In this document: positions 55,072-64,000 of the stretch, piece by piece | Layout of the letters: every line of letters starts with the position of its first letter | Position numbering within the stretch: the stretch's first letter is position 1 | Assembly: GCA_021806225.1 (NCBI GenBank) | Contig: JAJZXW010000026.1 | Coordinates: forward strand, 1 to 64,000 | Length of the DNA stretch: 64,000 nucleotides | Source of the DNA: Nitrospirota bacterium | Lineage (GTDB): Bacteria > Nitrospirota > Leptospirillia > Leptospirillales > Leptospirillaceae | Direction of reading: 5' to 3' | Program-made: the position numbers and the translations under genes | The notes under the pieces: model-generated | The model's database searches: none | Told to the model about the DNA's origin: nothing | Seen by the model: the letters and a program-made list of their open reading frames with translations, nothing else

Positions 55072-56865
55072 ATGAGTGTCTATGAAACGCAGGGATTCCG
55101 CCTCGACAACTCGGGGCGGCGGGTCGTGGTCGACCCCGTCACCCGGATCGAGGGCCATCTGAGGTGCGAGGTCAACATCGACCACGACAACGTGATCCGG
55201 AACGCGGTCAGCTCGGGAACCATGTGGCGGGGGATCGAGACGATCCTGAAGGGAAGGGATCCCCGCGATGCCTGGGCCTTCACCCAGCGGATCTGCGGGG
55301 TCTGCACGGGGGTTCATGCCCTGGTCTCTGTGCGGACGGTGGAGGATAGCTTGGGGATCCGGATCCCCGAAAACGCGAACATCATCCGGAACCTCATGCA
55401 CGCCACACTTTTCGCCCAGGACCATCTGGTCCACTTCTACCATCTTCACGCCATGGACTGGGTGGATGTTCCGGATGCGCTCAAGGCCGATCCCCGCGAG
55501 ACCTCCGCGATCGCCCAGAAAATTTCGCGCTGGCCGAATTCCTCTCCGGGATATTTCCGGGACGTCCAGAACCGCCTCAAAAAATTTGTCGAGTCGGGAC
55601 AGCTGGGACCCTTCGCCAACGGATACTGGGGCAACGCCTCCTACCGGCTCCCTTCGGCGGTCAACCTCCTGGCGGTGACGCATTATCTCGAGGCGCTCGA
55701 CTTCCAGAAGGATATCGTCAAGATCCAGACCATCTTCGGGGGAAAGAACCCCCACCCCAACTGGCTGGTGGGAGGCGTTCCGTGCGCGATCAACATCGAC
55801 GGGGATCTTGCGGCCGGAGCGCCCCTCAACATGGAGCGTCTGAACTTCGTCTCGTCCATCATCGACCGGACGATCGCCTTCATCGACCAGGTCTACATTC
55901 CGGATCTCGTCGCCATCGCGTCCTATTACAAGAACTGGCTCTACGGAGCCGGCCTGTCGGGACAGAATGTCCTGGCTTACGGGGATTTTCCCGACCGGGC
56001 CAACAATGACAGTCCCGACAACCTGCTTCTTCCCCGCGGGGCCATCGTGAACGGAGATCTCTCCACCGTTCATCCCGTCGATCTCCGCAACCCCGAAGAG
56101 GTGAAGGAGTACGTCGTCCATTCCTGGTACCGCTATCCTGACGAGACGAAGGGCCTTCATCCCTGGGACGGAATCACCGATCCCCACTACGTTCTTGGGA
56201 AGAAGGCGAAAGGGACGCCCACCGACATCCAGGAGCTCGACGAGGAGGGAAAGTATTCCTTCATCAAGGCCCCCCGCTGGAAGGGCCACGCCATGGAGGT
56301 CGGCCCCCTGGCCCGCTGGATCGTCGGCTACGCCCTGAAAAAACCGGAGTTCAAGGAGCCTGTCGACAATCTGCTCGGAACGCTTGGCCTCCCGGTTTCG
56401 GCGCTCTTCTCCACCCTGGGGAGAACGGCAGCCCGGGGACTCGAGGCCTCCTGGGCCGCCCACAAGATGCGGTATTTCCACGACCGGCTCATGGCCAACA
56501 TCCGGGCCGGGGACACGTCGACCGCCAACACCGAAAAATGGGAGCCGTCCACATGGTCCCGGGAGTGCAAGGGGGTGGGGTCCGGCGAAGCGCCACGAGG
56601 CGCCCTCGCTCACTGGATCCGGATCCGGGACGAAAAGATCGAAAATTACCAGGCCGTGGTCCCCACGACCTGGAATGCCTCTCCCCGCGATCCGAAGGGC
56701 CAGATCGGGGCCTACGAGGCGGCTCTCCTGAATACTCCGCTCTCGAACCCGAAGCAGCCGCTCGAGATCCTGCGGACACTGCACAGCTTCGATCCCTGCC
56801 TGGCCTGTTCGACCCACATCATGGGCCCGGCCGGCGAACCCCTTCACAGCGTCAAGGTCTGCTAG
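55072..56865 (+). CDS. hupL: [NiFe] hydrogenase large subunit
   Basis: The catalytic subunit carrying the Ni-Fe(CN)2CO site for H2 oxidation. The 597-aa precursor has the four ligand cysteines in RICGVC (Cys75, Cys78) and DPCLAC (Cys576, Cys579). The protease cleaves after His582 in STHI, releasing a 15-residue tail. Other conserved parts are [20 protein letters not shown] and [10 protein letters not shown]. It has no signal peptide, as expected for piggyback export with the small subunit. GGAAGGAG precedes ATG. Confidence 0.97.
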   Translation: MSVYETQGFRLDNSGRRVVVDPVTRIEGHLRCEVNIDHDNVIRNAVSSGTMWRGIETILKGRDPRDAWAFTQRICGVCTGVHALVSVRTVEDSLGIRIPENANIIRNLMHATLFAQDHLVHFYHLHAMDWVDVPDALKADPRETSAIAQKISRWPNSSPGYFRDVQNRLKKFVESGQLGPFANGYWGNASYRLPSAVNLLAVTHYLEALDFQKDIVKIQTIFGGKNPHPNWLVGGVPCAINIDGDLAAGAPLNMERLNFVSSIIDRTIAFIDQVYIPDLVAIASYYKNWLYGAGLSGQNVLAYGDFPDRANNDSPDNLLLPRGAIVNGDLSTVHPVDLRNPEEVKEYVVHSWYRYPDETKGLHPWDGITDPHYVLGKKAKGTPTDIQELDEEGKYSFIKAPRWKGHAMEVGPLARWIVGYALKKPEFKEPVDNLLGTLGLPVSALFSTLGRTAARGLEASWAAHKMRYFHDRLMANIRAGDTSTANTEKWEPSTWSRECKGVGSGEAPRGALAHWIRIRDEKIENYQAVVPTTWNASPRDPKGQIGAYEAALLNTPLSNPKQPLEILRTLHSFDPCLACSTHIMGPAGEPLHSVKVC

Positions 56866-56883
56866 GACAGACGGGAGGGATAA

Positions 56884-57588
56884 ATGAGAAGACGCGAACA
56901 CGGGGAGTTCCTGACAGCCCCCGAGGACGAACGGGGCAGCTTCTATGTCTATGAGGCCCCCGTGCGGCTCTGGCACTGGATCAACGCCGGCTCGATCATC
57001 GCCCTGGCCGCGACCGGCCTCCTGATCGCCCATCCCTTCCCGAGCCTCATGGGAGAGGCCAGCCACCACTTCCTGATGGGGGATGTCCGCTTTGTCCATT
57101 TCGTGGCCGCATGGCTCTTCGGGGGAGGCTTCCTGGTCCGGTTCCTCTGGGCCCTTGCGGGAAACACCTATTCCCGGGAACTCTTTCATTTGCCACTGGG
57201 CGACCGTTCCTGGTGGGGCTCGCTCGCCTATGAGGCCCGCTGGAACCTCTTTCTCGAGAAGCGGGCCCGAAAATACTATGGTCACAACCCCCTGGCCCAG
57301 CTGTCCATGTTCGTTTTCTTCGTCCTGGGCAGCCTGCTCATGATTCTCACGGGGGGAGCCCTCTATGCCGAAGGTCTTGGAGACGGCTCCTGGGCCGACC
57401 GTCTTTTCGGATGGGTCACCCCCCTTGTCGGTCAGCCCCAAGATCTCCGGACGCTTCACCATCTGGGAATGTGGATCATCCTCGTCTTCGTGGTCGGGCA
57501 CATCTACATGGCCGTACGCGAGGATATCGTGGGCCGGCAGACCTCGGTCGGGACGATGATCAGCGGCTTCAGGATCTTCCGGAAGTAG
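56884..57588 (+). CDS. hupC: Hydrogenase b-type cytochrome subunit
   Basis: The di-haem membrane cytochrome that passes electrons from the small subunit to quinone. The 234-aa protein has four membrane helices (about 26-46, 65-87, 138-160, 192-212), with haem-ligand histidines in VRLWHWINAG, VRFVHFVAAW and LHHLGMWIILVFVVGHIYMAV. Size and order after hupL are standard for group 1 enzymes. Confidence 0.93.
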   Translation: MRRREHGEFLTAPEDERGSFYVYEAPVRLWHWINAGSIIALAATGLLIAHPFPSLMGEASHHFLMGDVRFVHFVAAWLFGGGFLVRFLWALAGNTYSRELFHLPLGDRSWWGSLAYEARWNLFLEKRARKYYGHNPLAQLSMFVFFVLGSLLMILTGGALYAEGLGDGSWADRLFGWVTPLVGQPQDLRTLHHLGMWIILVFVVGHIYMAVREDIVGRQTSVGTMISGFRIFRK

Positions 57589-57599
57589 CGGAGGAAAGG

Positions 57600-58160
57600 G
57601 TGGAGAAAAATCTCCCGTCCGGGAGACGGATCCTTGTTCTGGGAATCGGCAACCTCCTTTGGGCCGACGAAGGGTTCGGGGTTCGTGCGGTCGAAGCCTT
57701 CGGGCGAACCTTTGATCTTCCCGCCTCCGTCCTCCTCATGGACGGAGGCACCCAGGGACTCCTGCTGATGCCCCATATCCAGGAGGCCACCCATCTTCTG
57801 ATCTTCGATGCGGTCGACTTCGGACAGCCGCCCGGGACGATGGTCCTCAGAAGGAACGAGGAGGTTCCGGCCTATCTTCACTCGGGAAAGATGAGCCTTC
57901 ACCAGACGGGCTTCCAGGAGGTGCTGGCCTTGTGTGATCTATTGGGCAGCCGTCCACCGGAGATGGCCCTCATCGGCCTCCAGCCCCTGGACTGGGATAC
58001 CTTCGGAGGTGATCTGACCGCCGTGGCAAGAGACAGCCTTCCGCCGGCCCTTGATCTGGCGAAAGCGGTTCTCCGGGAGTGGGGAGCCGAACCCCGGCTC
58101 CGCCGGGACGGGACCCCCGGAGAGTTTCTGTTTCCCCGGGCTCTTCAGTCATCCGTCTAG
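57600..58160 (+). CDS. hupD: Hydrogenase maturation endopeptidase (HupD/HyaD)
   Basis: Nickel-dependent protease that removes the C-terminal peptide of the large subunit. The 186-aa product starts at GTG 57600 with GGAGGAAAGG upstream. It has ILVLGIGNLLWADEGFG (Glu24), LIFDAVDFG (Asp70) and MSLHQTGFQEVL (His101), the three nickel-sensing ligands. The C-terminal 25 residues are variable. Confidence 0.94.
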   Translation: MEKNLPSGRRILVLGIGNLLWADEGFGVRAVEAFGRTFDLPASVLLMDGGTQGLLLMPHIQEATHLLIFDAVDFGQPPGTMVLRRNEEVPAYLHSGKMSLHQTGFQEVLALCDLLGSRPPEMALIGLQPLDWDTFGGDLTAVARDSLPPALDLAKAVLREWGAEPRLRRDGTPGEFLFPRALQSSV

Positions 58161-58174
58161 AAAGGGATCAGGCC

Positions 58175-58471
58175 GTGTGTCTCGGACTCCCCATGCGCGT
58201 GATCACTCCCTCCTCCGAATTTTCCCTCCAGGCGACCTGCGAGGGACGGGGGGAGCGGCGCGTCGTCAATCTCGCACTTGTCGGTCCCCAGAGCGAAGGA
58301 AGCTGGGTCCTTGTCTTTTCCGACCACGCCCGGCGTGTCCTGGACCGGGAAGAGGCCCGGCAGATCGACCTGGCCCTCGACGCCTTGGCCGCGGCCGTTT
58401 CGGGGGAGACGGATTTCGACAGATTTTTTCCGGGACTTCCCTCCGCCCTGGACAGGAGGGAGCAAGGATGA
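58175..58471 (+). CDS. hupF: Hydrogenase assembly chaperone HypC/HupF family
   Basis: A 98-aa chaperone beginning Met-Cys (MCLGLPMRVI); Cys2 becomes N-terminal after Met removal and binds the cofactor precursor or HypD. The GTG start at 58175 is fixed by this motif. The position after hupD and the length beyond a typical 75-90-aa HypC fit HupF, which protects the large subunit precursor in oxygen. Only one such gene is visible, so it may also serve as HypC, or a second copy may lie with hypD/hypE outside the window. Confidence 0.85.
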   Translation: MCLGLPMRVITPSSEFSLQATCEGRGERRVVNLALVGPQSEGSWVLVFSDHARRVLDREEARQIDLALDALAAAVSGETDFDRFFPGLPSALDRREQG

Positions 58472-59274
58472 CCGGCCGGCCCACGGAGGAACGTCCGGAA
58501 GGGGAGCCGGTCACCCGCGCCCTGTTCTCGGCCCTCGAAAGAGTGGGTGCGGCTCTCGAACGGGCCTCGACCTCCCCCGCTCTTCCTGAGCGGCCCGAAC
58601 TGGGGAATCTGACCCCCGACGAGCGCCGGAGGCTCGTCACCCTCCTGGGGGATGGTGAGATCTCCGGAACCGTCCAGTCCTTTGGCGGTGAAGCCGGAGG
58701 CCCCCTTTATCTTCGGGAATCGATCCACCCGGGGATCTGGCTGGTGGGGTCGAAGCCGGAGAATGGCGACGGGGTGGTTCTGTCCCATATCGAGGTCGGG
58801 AGGGCGCCCGGGATCCTGATTCAGACACCGGAGCCTTCCCCCTTCCTCGAATCGGGCGGCCTTGCCTCCGATGACCCGGTCGCTGACCGGCTTCGGCCGG
58901 GGCTCATGAACGCCCTGCCACTTCTGAAGGAAGCGTCCCACCATCTTGCGGAACACTCTCCGGACAAAAAGAACCACCGGATCTTTCTCAACAAGCTTCC
59001 TCTCTCGGAAGGGGACGCCGAATGGATCGACCGGGTCTGCGCGGGGGGGCGCATCGCCCTGGCGTCGAAGGGATACGGGGACTGCCGTGTGCTGTCGACC
59101 GGTTTTTCAGGGTTGTGGCGGGTCCTCTACAGGAATCCCGAGGGAATCCCCCTTCTCGACGCTCTTTGCGTCGCCGACATTCCCGACGAGGTCGCCGCCG
59201 CCCCGGAAGATGTCTCCCAGTCCCTCTCGGACTATCGGGACTTTCTGGAATGGGTCGCCCGGGACCTGTCGTGA
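58468..59274 (+). CDS. hupH: HupH/HyaF-like hydrogenase accessory protein
   Basis: A 268-aa protein needed for maturation of group 1 hydrogenases; its exact step is not well known. The family pattern is visible as LLGDGEISGTV (60-70), IHPGIWLV and the C-terminal GFSGLWRVLYRNPEGIPLLD followed by VADIPDEV. ATG overlaps the hupF stop (ATGA), and its own stop overlaps the following GTG start, so it is closely coupled. Confidence 0.85.
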   Translation: MTGRPTEERPEGEPVTRALFSALERVGAALERASTSPALPERPELGNLTPDERRRLVTLLGDGEISGTVQSFGGEAGGPLYLRESIHPGIWLVGSKPENGDGVVLSHIEVGRAPGILIQTPEPSPFLESGGLASDDPVADRLRPGLMNALPLLKEASHHLAEHSPDKKNHRIFLNKLPLSEGDAEWIDRVCAGGRIALASKGYGDCRVLSTGFSGLWRVLYRNPEGIPLLDALCVADIPDEVAAAPEDVSQSLSDYRDFLEWVARDLS

Positions 59275-60431
59275 CAGAGCGGACGGGCGATCCCCCGGAC
59301 GGCCTCCGTGCCGTCCTGGAGCCGGAGGGGGAGGCCGGCCCGGTCCGACTGTCCCTTTTTCCGAGGGATCTGTCCCATCAGCGCCTTCTCGAAGGGGTGG
59401 AGGAAAAGGAGGCGCTGGGTCGCCTCCGGTGTCTTTTTCACCTTTGCGGGAGGGCCCAGGAGCGATTGGCCTTCCATGCCATCCGGGCGGCCCTGAGGGA
59501 GCGGGTCGAAGAGGTCTTTTCCGACGGGGAGGTCCTTCGGGAAAGTCTGTTCGAGGGCTTGAGGGCCCTCCTCCTGCCGATGGCGGGCGAGGCGATTCTC
59601 CCTTCTTCGGAAAAGGAAGCCTGGAAACATCTTCGGGATCTCGGAAAGGAGCTGAACCCGGAGGGTTCCGATTTTTTCACGAAGTTCCGGGCCCTGCTAG
59701 AAGGCGTCGTTCTGGGGGAGGGCGCCTTGCGGTTCCTGGCCCGCGAAACGGCCCTGGACTGGGAGGAATGGCTCCGGGAGAGGCACTCACTCTCCCCGGT
59801 CGCCCGGCGGGCGGCTCTTCTCGCTCCCGAAGGGGAGGTGGCCGTCCCGATTCTCCCGGAGCTCTCCCTGACCAAGGCAGGCTTCGTGGAGCGGCTTGCC
59901 CGCGCCATGGACGACCGGGAATTCCTGTCATGGCCCCATCTGGCGGGGGAGGGCCGGGAGACCGGTTCTCTCGCCAGAGAGAGAGATCATCCTCTGGTTT
60001 GGGATCTCTGGAGGTCGGGGCGCACCCTGTCGGCCCGGCTGTCCGCCCGGCTTGTCGAACTCGCCCGCTGGTCCGGGGGGGAGAATGCCGGCGCGGTCGA
60101 AAAGATCCGGCTCGCGGAGATCCGTTCCCGCTCCCTGGGTGAGGGGGCGGGTATTGCCTGGGGCGAGACCTCCCGGGGACTTCTGGTCCACAGGTGGACC
60201 GTAAGGGACGGGAGGGTGAGGGAAGCCCGGATCCTGGCCCCCACGGAGTGGACCTTCGCTCCGGAAGGGGGCGCCTTTGCCTCCTGGTGTTCCGCCCTGT
60301 CCCGAAGGAGGATCTCCGGAAGGGGCCTTCGGGAGCTCGTAAGGGAGTCTTTGTGGGTCTTCGACCCCTGCGCCCCGGTCGTGGTACGGGAGCGCGGTCT
60401 CTCCGGAGAGCGGGAAGGCCGGAATGCATGA
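59271..60431 (+). CDS. hupK: HupK/HoxV-like assembly protein (degenerate large-subunit relative)
   Basis: This 386-aa protein resembles a reduced hydrogenase large subunit. RCLFHLCGRAQ (53-63) stands where the large subunit has RICGVCTG and keeps only one cysteine (Cys59). Near the end WVFDPCAPV (Cys367) matches DPCLAC with the second Cys replaced by Val. The segment SRGLLVHRWTVRDGRV mirrors the large-subunit [15 protein letters not shown]. HupK/HoxV is regarded as a scaffold for building the Fe(CN)2CO unit. It starts by GTGA on the hupH stop and overlaps hypA by 8 nt. Confidence 0.85.
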   Translation: MTERTGDPPDGLRAVLEPEGEAGPVRLSLFPRDLSHQRLLEGVEEKEALGRLRCLFHLCGRAQERLAFHAIRAALRERVEEVFSDGEVLRESLFEGLRALLLPMAGEAILPSSEKEAWKHLRDLGKELNPEGSDFFTKFRALLEGVVLGEGALRFLARETALDWEEWLRERHSLSPVARRAALLAPEGEVAVPILPELSLTKAGFVERLARAMDDREFLSWPHLAGEGRETGSLARERDHPLVWDLWRSGRTLSARLSARLVELARWSGGENAGAVEKIRLAEIRSRSLGEGAGIAWGETSRGLLVHRWTVRDGRVREARILAPTEWTFAPEGGAFASWCSALSRRRISGRGLRELVRESLWVFDPCAPVVVRERGLSGEREGRNA

Positions 60432-60804
60432 GCTTTCCCTGGTGATGAACCTCCTGGAAATCTGCGAGGCGGAAGCCATCCGGAGAGGATTCGAAAGGAT
60501 CGACCGGGTCGTCCTGGAGGTCGGTGTGCTTTCGGGGGTCTCCGTTTCCGCCCTTACGTTCGGCTTCGAATCCGCGGTCCGGGGAACCGTCTTGGAATTC
60601 GCCGAACTCGAGATCCGGGAGATCCCGGGAACCGGGTGGTGTCTTCATTGCGAAGAGACGGTTCCTCTGGTGGAGCCCTTTCGGAGCTGTCCCGGATGCG
60701 GGGCCTCCGGGGTTCTTCCCACGGGGGGAACGGAGTTCCGTCTTTGCGAGCTGATCGTGAGCGACAATCGGGCCGGAGGCCATTCCGTCCAAGGAGGGGG
60801 ATGA
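60424..60804 (+). CDS. hypA: Hydrogenase nickel incorporation protein HypA
   Basis: HypA delivers nickel to the large subunit with HypB. The 126-aa product starts MHE (nickel-binding His2) and has the zinc site CLHC (Cys73, Cys76) and CPGC (Cys89, Cys92). The TGA stop is embedded in ATGATG of the hypB start region. Confidence 0.95.
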   Translation: MHELSLVMNLLEICEAEAIRRGFERIDRVVLEVGVLSGVSVSALTFGFESAVRGTVLEFAELEIREIPGTGWCLHCEETVPLVEPFRSCPGCGASGVLPTGGTEFRLCELIVSDNRAGGHSVQGGG

Positions 60805-61613
60805 TGTGCGTGGAGTGCGGGTGCGGGTCTCAAGGGGGCGAGAAGCGGCATGGGCGACTCCTGCCCCACCACCATCACGACGAAGGGAATCATTTGGACT
60901 CTCACGATTCCCACGGACCGAAGGAGGGTGGGAACCGCCGGAGAATTTCCGTCGAGCAGGACATCCTGTCGAAAAACAACCGCCTCGCCCGTGACAACCG
61001 TGATTTTTTCAGGGCGCACGGCATCCTCGTCCTGAATCTTCTCTCCAGTCCGGGATCGGGAAAGACAACCCTCCTCGAACGGACCATCGGCGCACTGGGG
61101 GACAGGCTCCCCCTGGCGGTCATCGAAGGAGACCAGGAGACGAGCCGGGATGCGGACCGGATCCGCCGGATGGGGGTTCCAGCGGTCCAGATCAACACGG
61201 GAGCCGGCTGCCATCTCGACGCCCACCAGGTGGCCCACGCCGTAGGGGAGCTCTCGCTCCTCCCCGGGATGGTCCTGGTCATCGAGAATGTCGGGAACCT
61301 GGTCTGTCCGGCCCTCTTCGACCTTGGAGAGACGGTCCGGGTCGTCCTTTTTTCGGTGACGGAGGGGGAAGACAAGCCTCTCAAGTATCCCCGGATCTTC
61401 CGGGACGCCGATCTGACCCTTCTCACCAAGGCTGACCTTCTTCCCCACCTGGATTTCGAGTGGGACATGGCCATAAACGCGCTCCGGTCCGTCAATCCCC
61501 GGGGAGAAATCCTCTCCCTCTCCTCCCGGACAGGGGAAGGGATGGAGGGCTGGCTGTCATGGCTCTCTGCACGGCGGGCGGGGGTCGGGACAGTTCCGGA
61601 CCTCCCGGCCTGA
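60804..61613 (+). CDS. hypB: Hydrogenase nickel incorporation GTPase HypB
   Basis: HypB is the GTPase that drives nickel insertion. The 269-aa product has the N-terminal metal motif MCVECGC (Cys2, 5, 7) and a histidine-rich stretch (22-37, HHHH then H at intervals) suited to nickel storage. The P-loop SSPGSGKTT, EGDQETSRDA, INTGAGCHLDA, IENVGNLVCPA and TKADLLPH follow. ATG 60804 is preferred, with AGGAGG 6 nt upstream; ATG 60801 is also in frame. Confidence 0.95.
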   Translation: MCVECGCGSQGGEKRHGRLLPHHHHDEGNHLDSHDSHGPKEGGNRRRISVEQDILSKNNRLARDNRDFFRAHGILVLNLLSSPGSGKTTLLERTIGALGDRLPLAVIEGDQETSRDADRIRRMGVPAVQINTGAGCHLDAHQVAHAVGELSLLPGMVLVIENVGNLVCPALFDLGETVRVVLFSVTEGEDKPLKYPRIFRDADLTLLTKADLLPHLDFEWDMAINALRSVNPRGEILSLSSRTGEGMEGWLSWLSARRAGVGTVPDLPA

Positions 61614-61625
61614 AGCGGAAAAATT

Positions 61626-63992
61626 GTGGATCCCAGTCCTCACGAACCGGAGGTTCCGGCATCCCTCGAAGGGCTTGCGGAGATGGCGCGAATCTCCCTT
61701 GCGATTTCCGGGCGGGTCCAGGGCGTGGGTTTTCGCCCTTTCGTCGTCCGGCTCGCCCGGGGACTCTCCCTCTCGGGATCGGTGGCGAACGTCCCGGAGG
61801 GGGTTTGCCTGGAGATCCAGGGAAGCCGGACCCGGCTTGGACGCTTCCTGGAGGCGCTCGGGTCGGAGCTCCCCCCCGGTGCCCGGATCGACAGCATCCG
61901 TCGCGAAGAGTGCCCGTTCAGGAGGAACGAGTCATCCTTCGTCCTCCGGAACTCCCGGAGGGGGATTCGGGGGGACGGGAAGGATCTCTCGTCCCTTCGG
62001 CCGGATACGGCCGTCTGTTCCGACTGTCTAAGGGAGCTCTTCGACCCGGGCAATCGTCGCTTCCGTTATCCGCTGATTTCCTGCACCGTCTGCGGTCCCC
62101 GGTATTCGATCGCCCTGCGGCCGCCCTTCGACCGTTGCCGGACCACCCTCCGGCGTTTTCCCCTGTGTCCGGAATGCCGGAGGGAGTATGGAGATCCGGC
62201 CGACCGGCGCTATCACGCCCAGACCATCGGCTGCCCGGACTGCGGTCCGAAAACCTGGTTTCTGGAGGGAGACGGCCGGAAAAAAAAGGGGGTCGGCTGT
62301 CTGGAGGAGGCGGGGCGCCGCCTCCGGTCCGGCGGGGTGCTGGTGCTCAAGGGACTCGGTGGTTTTCACCTGGCCTGCGATGCCGGAAATCGGGAGGGGA
62401 TTGACCGGATCCGGGAGCTCAAGGGCCGTCCGGAAAAGCCCCTGGCCGTGATGGTTGGATCTGTCGCCACAGCGGGAGAGCTGGCCCGCATTTCACCGTC
62501 GGCCCGTCGGCTTCTTCTCTCACCGGAGAACCCGATCGTCCTGCTTCCCTTCAGGAAGGGGGCTCCGGTCGTCCTGGACCGGCTCGCCCCCGGTCTCGAC
62601 AGGATCGGACTTTTTCTTCCCTCGACCCCGATCCATCACCTTCTCTTCGGGGAGACGGGTCAGTCCCTTCCGACTCTCGTCATGACCAGCGCCAATCCGG
62701 AAGGGCAGCCGATCGCCGCGTCGCTTGTCGAGGTTCTGGGATACTTCCGGGGTCGGGTGGATGGCCTCCTCGTCCACGGACGCCCGATCCGGGAACGCCA
62801 GGACGACAGTCTGACTGTTCCGGACAGGCGGGGGACCGTGCTGCTCCGCCGGTCCCGGGGATGGGTTCCCGCCTCATTTTCTATCCTCCGGAGACGCTGC
62901 CCTCTGTCGGAGCCGGTCGTCCTGGCCCTGGGCGGCCACCAGAAGACCGCTCCCTGCAGGATCCGGAAGGGGAGGGCCCTGGTCCTGCCCCATCTGGGCG
63001 ACCTCGACACTCCGGAGAGCCGCGAGCTTTTCAGGAAGACCCTGGAACGATTCGTCGAGCGGGACGGGGGACCTCCGACCCATCTGGCCTGCGATCTCCA
63101 TCCCGACTTTCCGTCCACCCGGATGGCCTTCGACATGGGGGAGGAGTGGGGGATCCCTGTGATTCCTGTCCAGCATCACCACGCTCATGTGGCTTCGGTG
63201 ATGGCAGACAGGGGAATCTGTGGTCCGGTCCTGGGTCTCGCGCTGGACGGATTCGGTCTGGGGTCGGACGGGAGCTTCTGGGGAGGGGAGCTGCTCCGGG
63301 TAGAGCGATCCGGCTGGACGCGTCTGGGTCATTTCGCCCCCTTTCCCGTTCCGGGAGGGGCCCGGGCCTTCCGGGAGCCCTGGCGCATGGGAGTGGTCGC
63401 TCTCCACGCCCTTGGCCGGGGGGAGGAGGCGGTACGGCGTTTCCGGAACCCTCGCGCCGGAGAGATCCTGGCCCTTCTCGAAGGAGGCCGTTCCGGACTC
63501 ATTCCCCAGACCTCGAGCGCCGGGCGGCTCTTCGATACGGTCTACGCCCTGCTCGGAGGACGGGAACATCTTTCGTACGAGGGGCAGGGGGCGATGGAGC
63601 TCGAATCCTGGGCCCGAAAGGGGCGCACGGATCCGGCAGAGAGGCTCGGACGGTTCCACCGGATCAAGGCGGGAATCCTCGATTTCCGTCCCCTTCTCGC
63701 CCGTCTCGCCGGGGAATCCTCCCGGGAAGACGGCGCCCGCCTTTTTCACGAGGCGATCGCGACGGGGCTCTCGGAATGGGTTCTCGACGGGAGGTCCCGC
63801 ACGGGCCTGTCGACCGTCCTCCTGTCCGGAGGGGTCTTCCAGAATCGCCTTTTGGCCGGATTGTTTCGCCGGCGGCTCGAAGGAAAAGGCGTCATGGTCA
63901 TCGAGCCGGTGAGGGTTCCGGCGAACGACGGGGGGTTGGCCTTGGGTCAGGCCTGGACCGTGTGGGCTCCGGAGGCAAGTCCTTCGCATTAG
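61626..63992 (+). CDS. hypF: Carbamoyltransferase HypF
   Basis: HypF makes the carbamoyl-AMP precursor of the cyanide ligands. The 788-aa product has an acylphosphatase domain (ISGRVQGVGFRPFVVRLA), two zinc fingers (CSDC...CTVC and CPEC...CPDC, about 132-206), a YrdC-like domain (GGVLVLKGLGGFHLACDA, RPEKPLAVM) and a Kae1-like C-terminal domain with VQHHHAHVASVMAD, LALDGFGLGSDG and SGGVFQN. GTG 61626 is used; ATG 61683 would remove 19 residues and still keep the first domain. The window ends 8 nt after the stop; hypC/D/E probably follow. Confidence 0.94.
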   Translation: MDPSPHEPEVPASLEGLAEMARISLAISGRVQGVGFRPFVVRLARGLSLSGSVANVPEGVCLEIQGSRTRLGRFLEALGSELPPGARIDSIRREECPFRRNESSFVLRNSRRGIRGDGKDLSSLRPDTAVCSDCLRELFDPGNRRFRYPLISCTVCGPRYSIALRPPFDRCRTTLRRFPLCPECRREYGDPADRRYHAQTIGCPDCGPKTWFLEGDGRKKKGVGCLEEAGRRLRSGGVLVLKGLGGFHLACDAGNREGIDRIRELKGRPEKPLAVMVGSVATAGELARISPSARRLLLSPENPIVLLPFRKGAPVVLDRLAPGLDRIGLFLPSTPIHHLLFGETGQSLPTLVMTSANPEGQPIAASLVEVLGYFRGRVDGLLVHGRPIRERQDDSLTVPDRRGTVLLRRSRGWVPASFSILRRRCPLSEPVVLALGGHQKTAPCRIRKGRALVLPHLGDLDTPESRELFRKTLERFVERDGGPPTHLACDLHPDFPSTRMAFDMGEEWGIPVIPVQHHHAHVASVMADRGICGPVLGLALDGFGLGSDGSFWGGELLRVERSGWTRLGHFAPFPVPGGARAFREPWRMGVVALHALGRGEEAVRRFRNPRAGEILALLEGGRSGLIPQTSSAGRLFDTVYALLGGREHLSYEGQGAMELESWARKGRTDPAERLGRFHRIKAGILDFRPLLARLAGESSREDGARLFHEAIATGLSEWVLDGRSRTGLSTVLLSGGVFQNRLLAGLFRRRLEGKGVMVIEPVRVPANDGGLALGQAWTVWAPEASPSH

Positions 63993-64000
63993 AAAACAAT

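Noticed and set aside
54313..57501. 1062-aa minus-strand frame opposite the hydrogenase structural genes
   Set aside because: Longest frame in the area, but it mirrors hupS-hupL-hupC, which carry all cofactor ligands; no recognisable motif.

Overview
This 64 kb window is a dense, GC-rich, almost fully coding stretch of a Gram-negative bacterial chromosome. The Gram-negative reading rests on an MCE/Mla lipid-transport operon, lipoproteins and a Tat-exported membrane-bound [NiFe] hydrogenase. The gene set (system II cytochrome c maturation, oxygen-tolerant uptake hydrogenase, glycogen-to-trehalose operon) fits an aerobic chemolithotroph. I lean towards a Nitrospirota/Leptospirillum-like organism, but this rests on general gene content and no marker was compared. 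Genes are packed with 1-4 nt start/stop overlaps, so most are translationally coupled.

Layout. 1-150: 3' end of an IS200/IS605-type transposase gene and its right-end hairpins. 224-11165 (minus): treZ-treY-treS paralogue-treS-glgX plus a small exported protein, one operon that would turn glycogen into trehalose. The middle TreS-like protein has lost its catalytic residues. 11323-17680 (plus): a DUF255 thioredoxin-like protein, an esterase, def-fmt, htpX, rpe. 17819-23715: RDD protein, then the cell-shape/elongasome genes mreB-mreC-mreD-mrdA-rodA. 23851-27177: RNase G, a CcmI-like lipoprotein, folB and a membrane protein. 27422-30501: ferredoxin, B12-type radical SAM protein, rplM-rpsI and a clear terminator. 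30574-32857: argC and argJ. 33135-37129: rpsB-tsf-pyrH-frr-alr. 37098-40277: MlaE/F/D-type transporter. 40442-44916: ResB-CcsA-ResA-TlpA-CcdA for cytochrome c maturation. 44930-47460: geranylgeranyl-reductase-like flavoprotein and a site-2-protease-like M50 protein. 47345-51616 (minus): rpiB-glyA-nrdR-priA. 51771-52244: FN3-like lipoprotein. 52261-53618 (minus): two overlapping thymidylate-kinase-like genes. 53944-63992 (plus): hydrogenase operon hupS-hupL-hupC-hupD-hupF/hypC-hupH-hupK-hypA-hypB-hypF, running to the right edge. hypD and hypE are not in the window and are expected just beyond it.

How the parts connect. The hydrogenase small subunit carries the six-cysteine signature of an oxygen-tolerant enzyme. 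Its operon includes HupF/HupH/HupK-type proteins known from enzymes assembled in air. The cytochrome c and thioredoxin genes would supply the periplasmic electron-transfer machinery. The most unusual items are the catalytically dead TreS paralogue kept inside a tightly coupled operon, the tandem non-canonical Tmk-like kinases divergent from the hydrogenase operon with a long inverted repeat between them, and a radical SAM protein with an unassigned C-terminal domain. Functional statements come from motifs read by eye; no database search was run.
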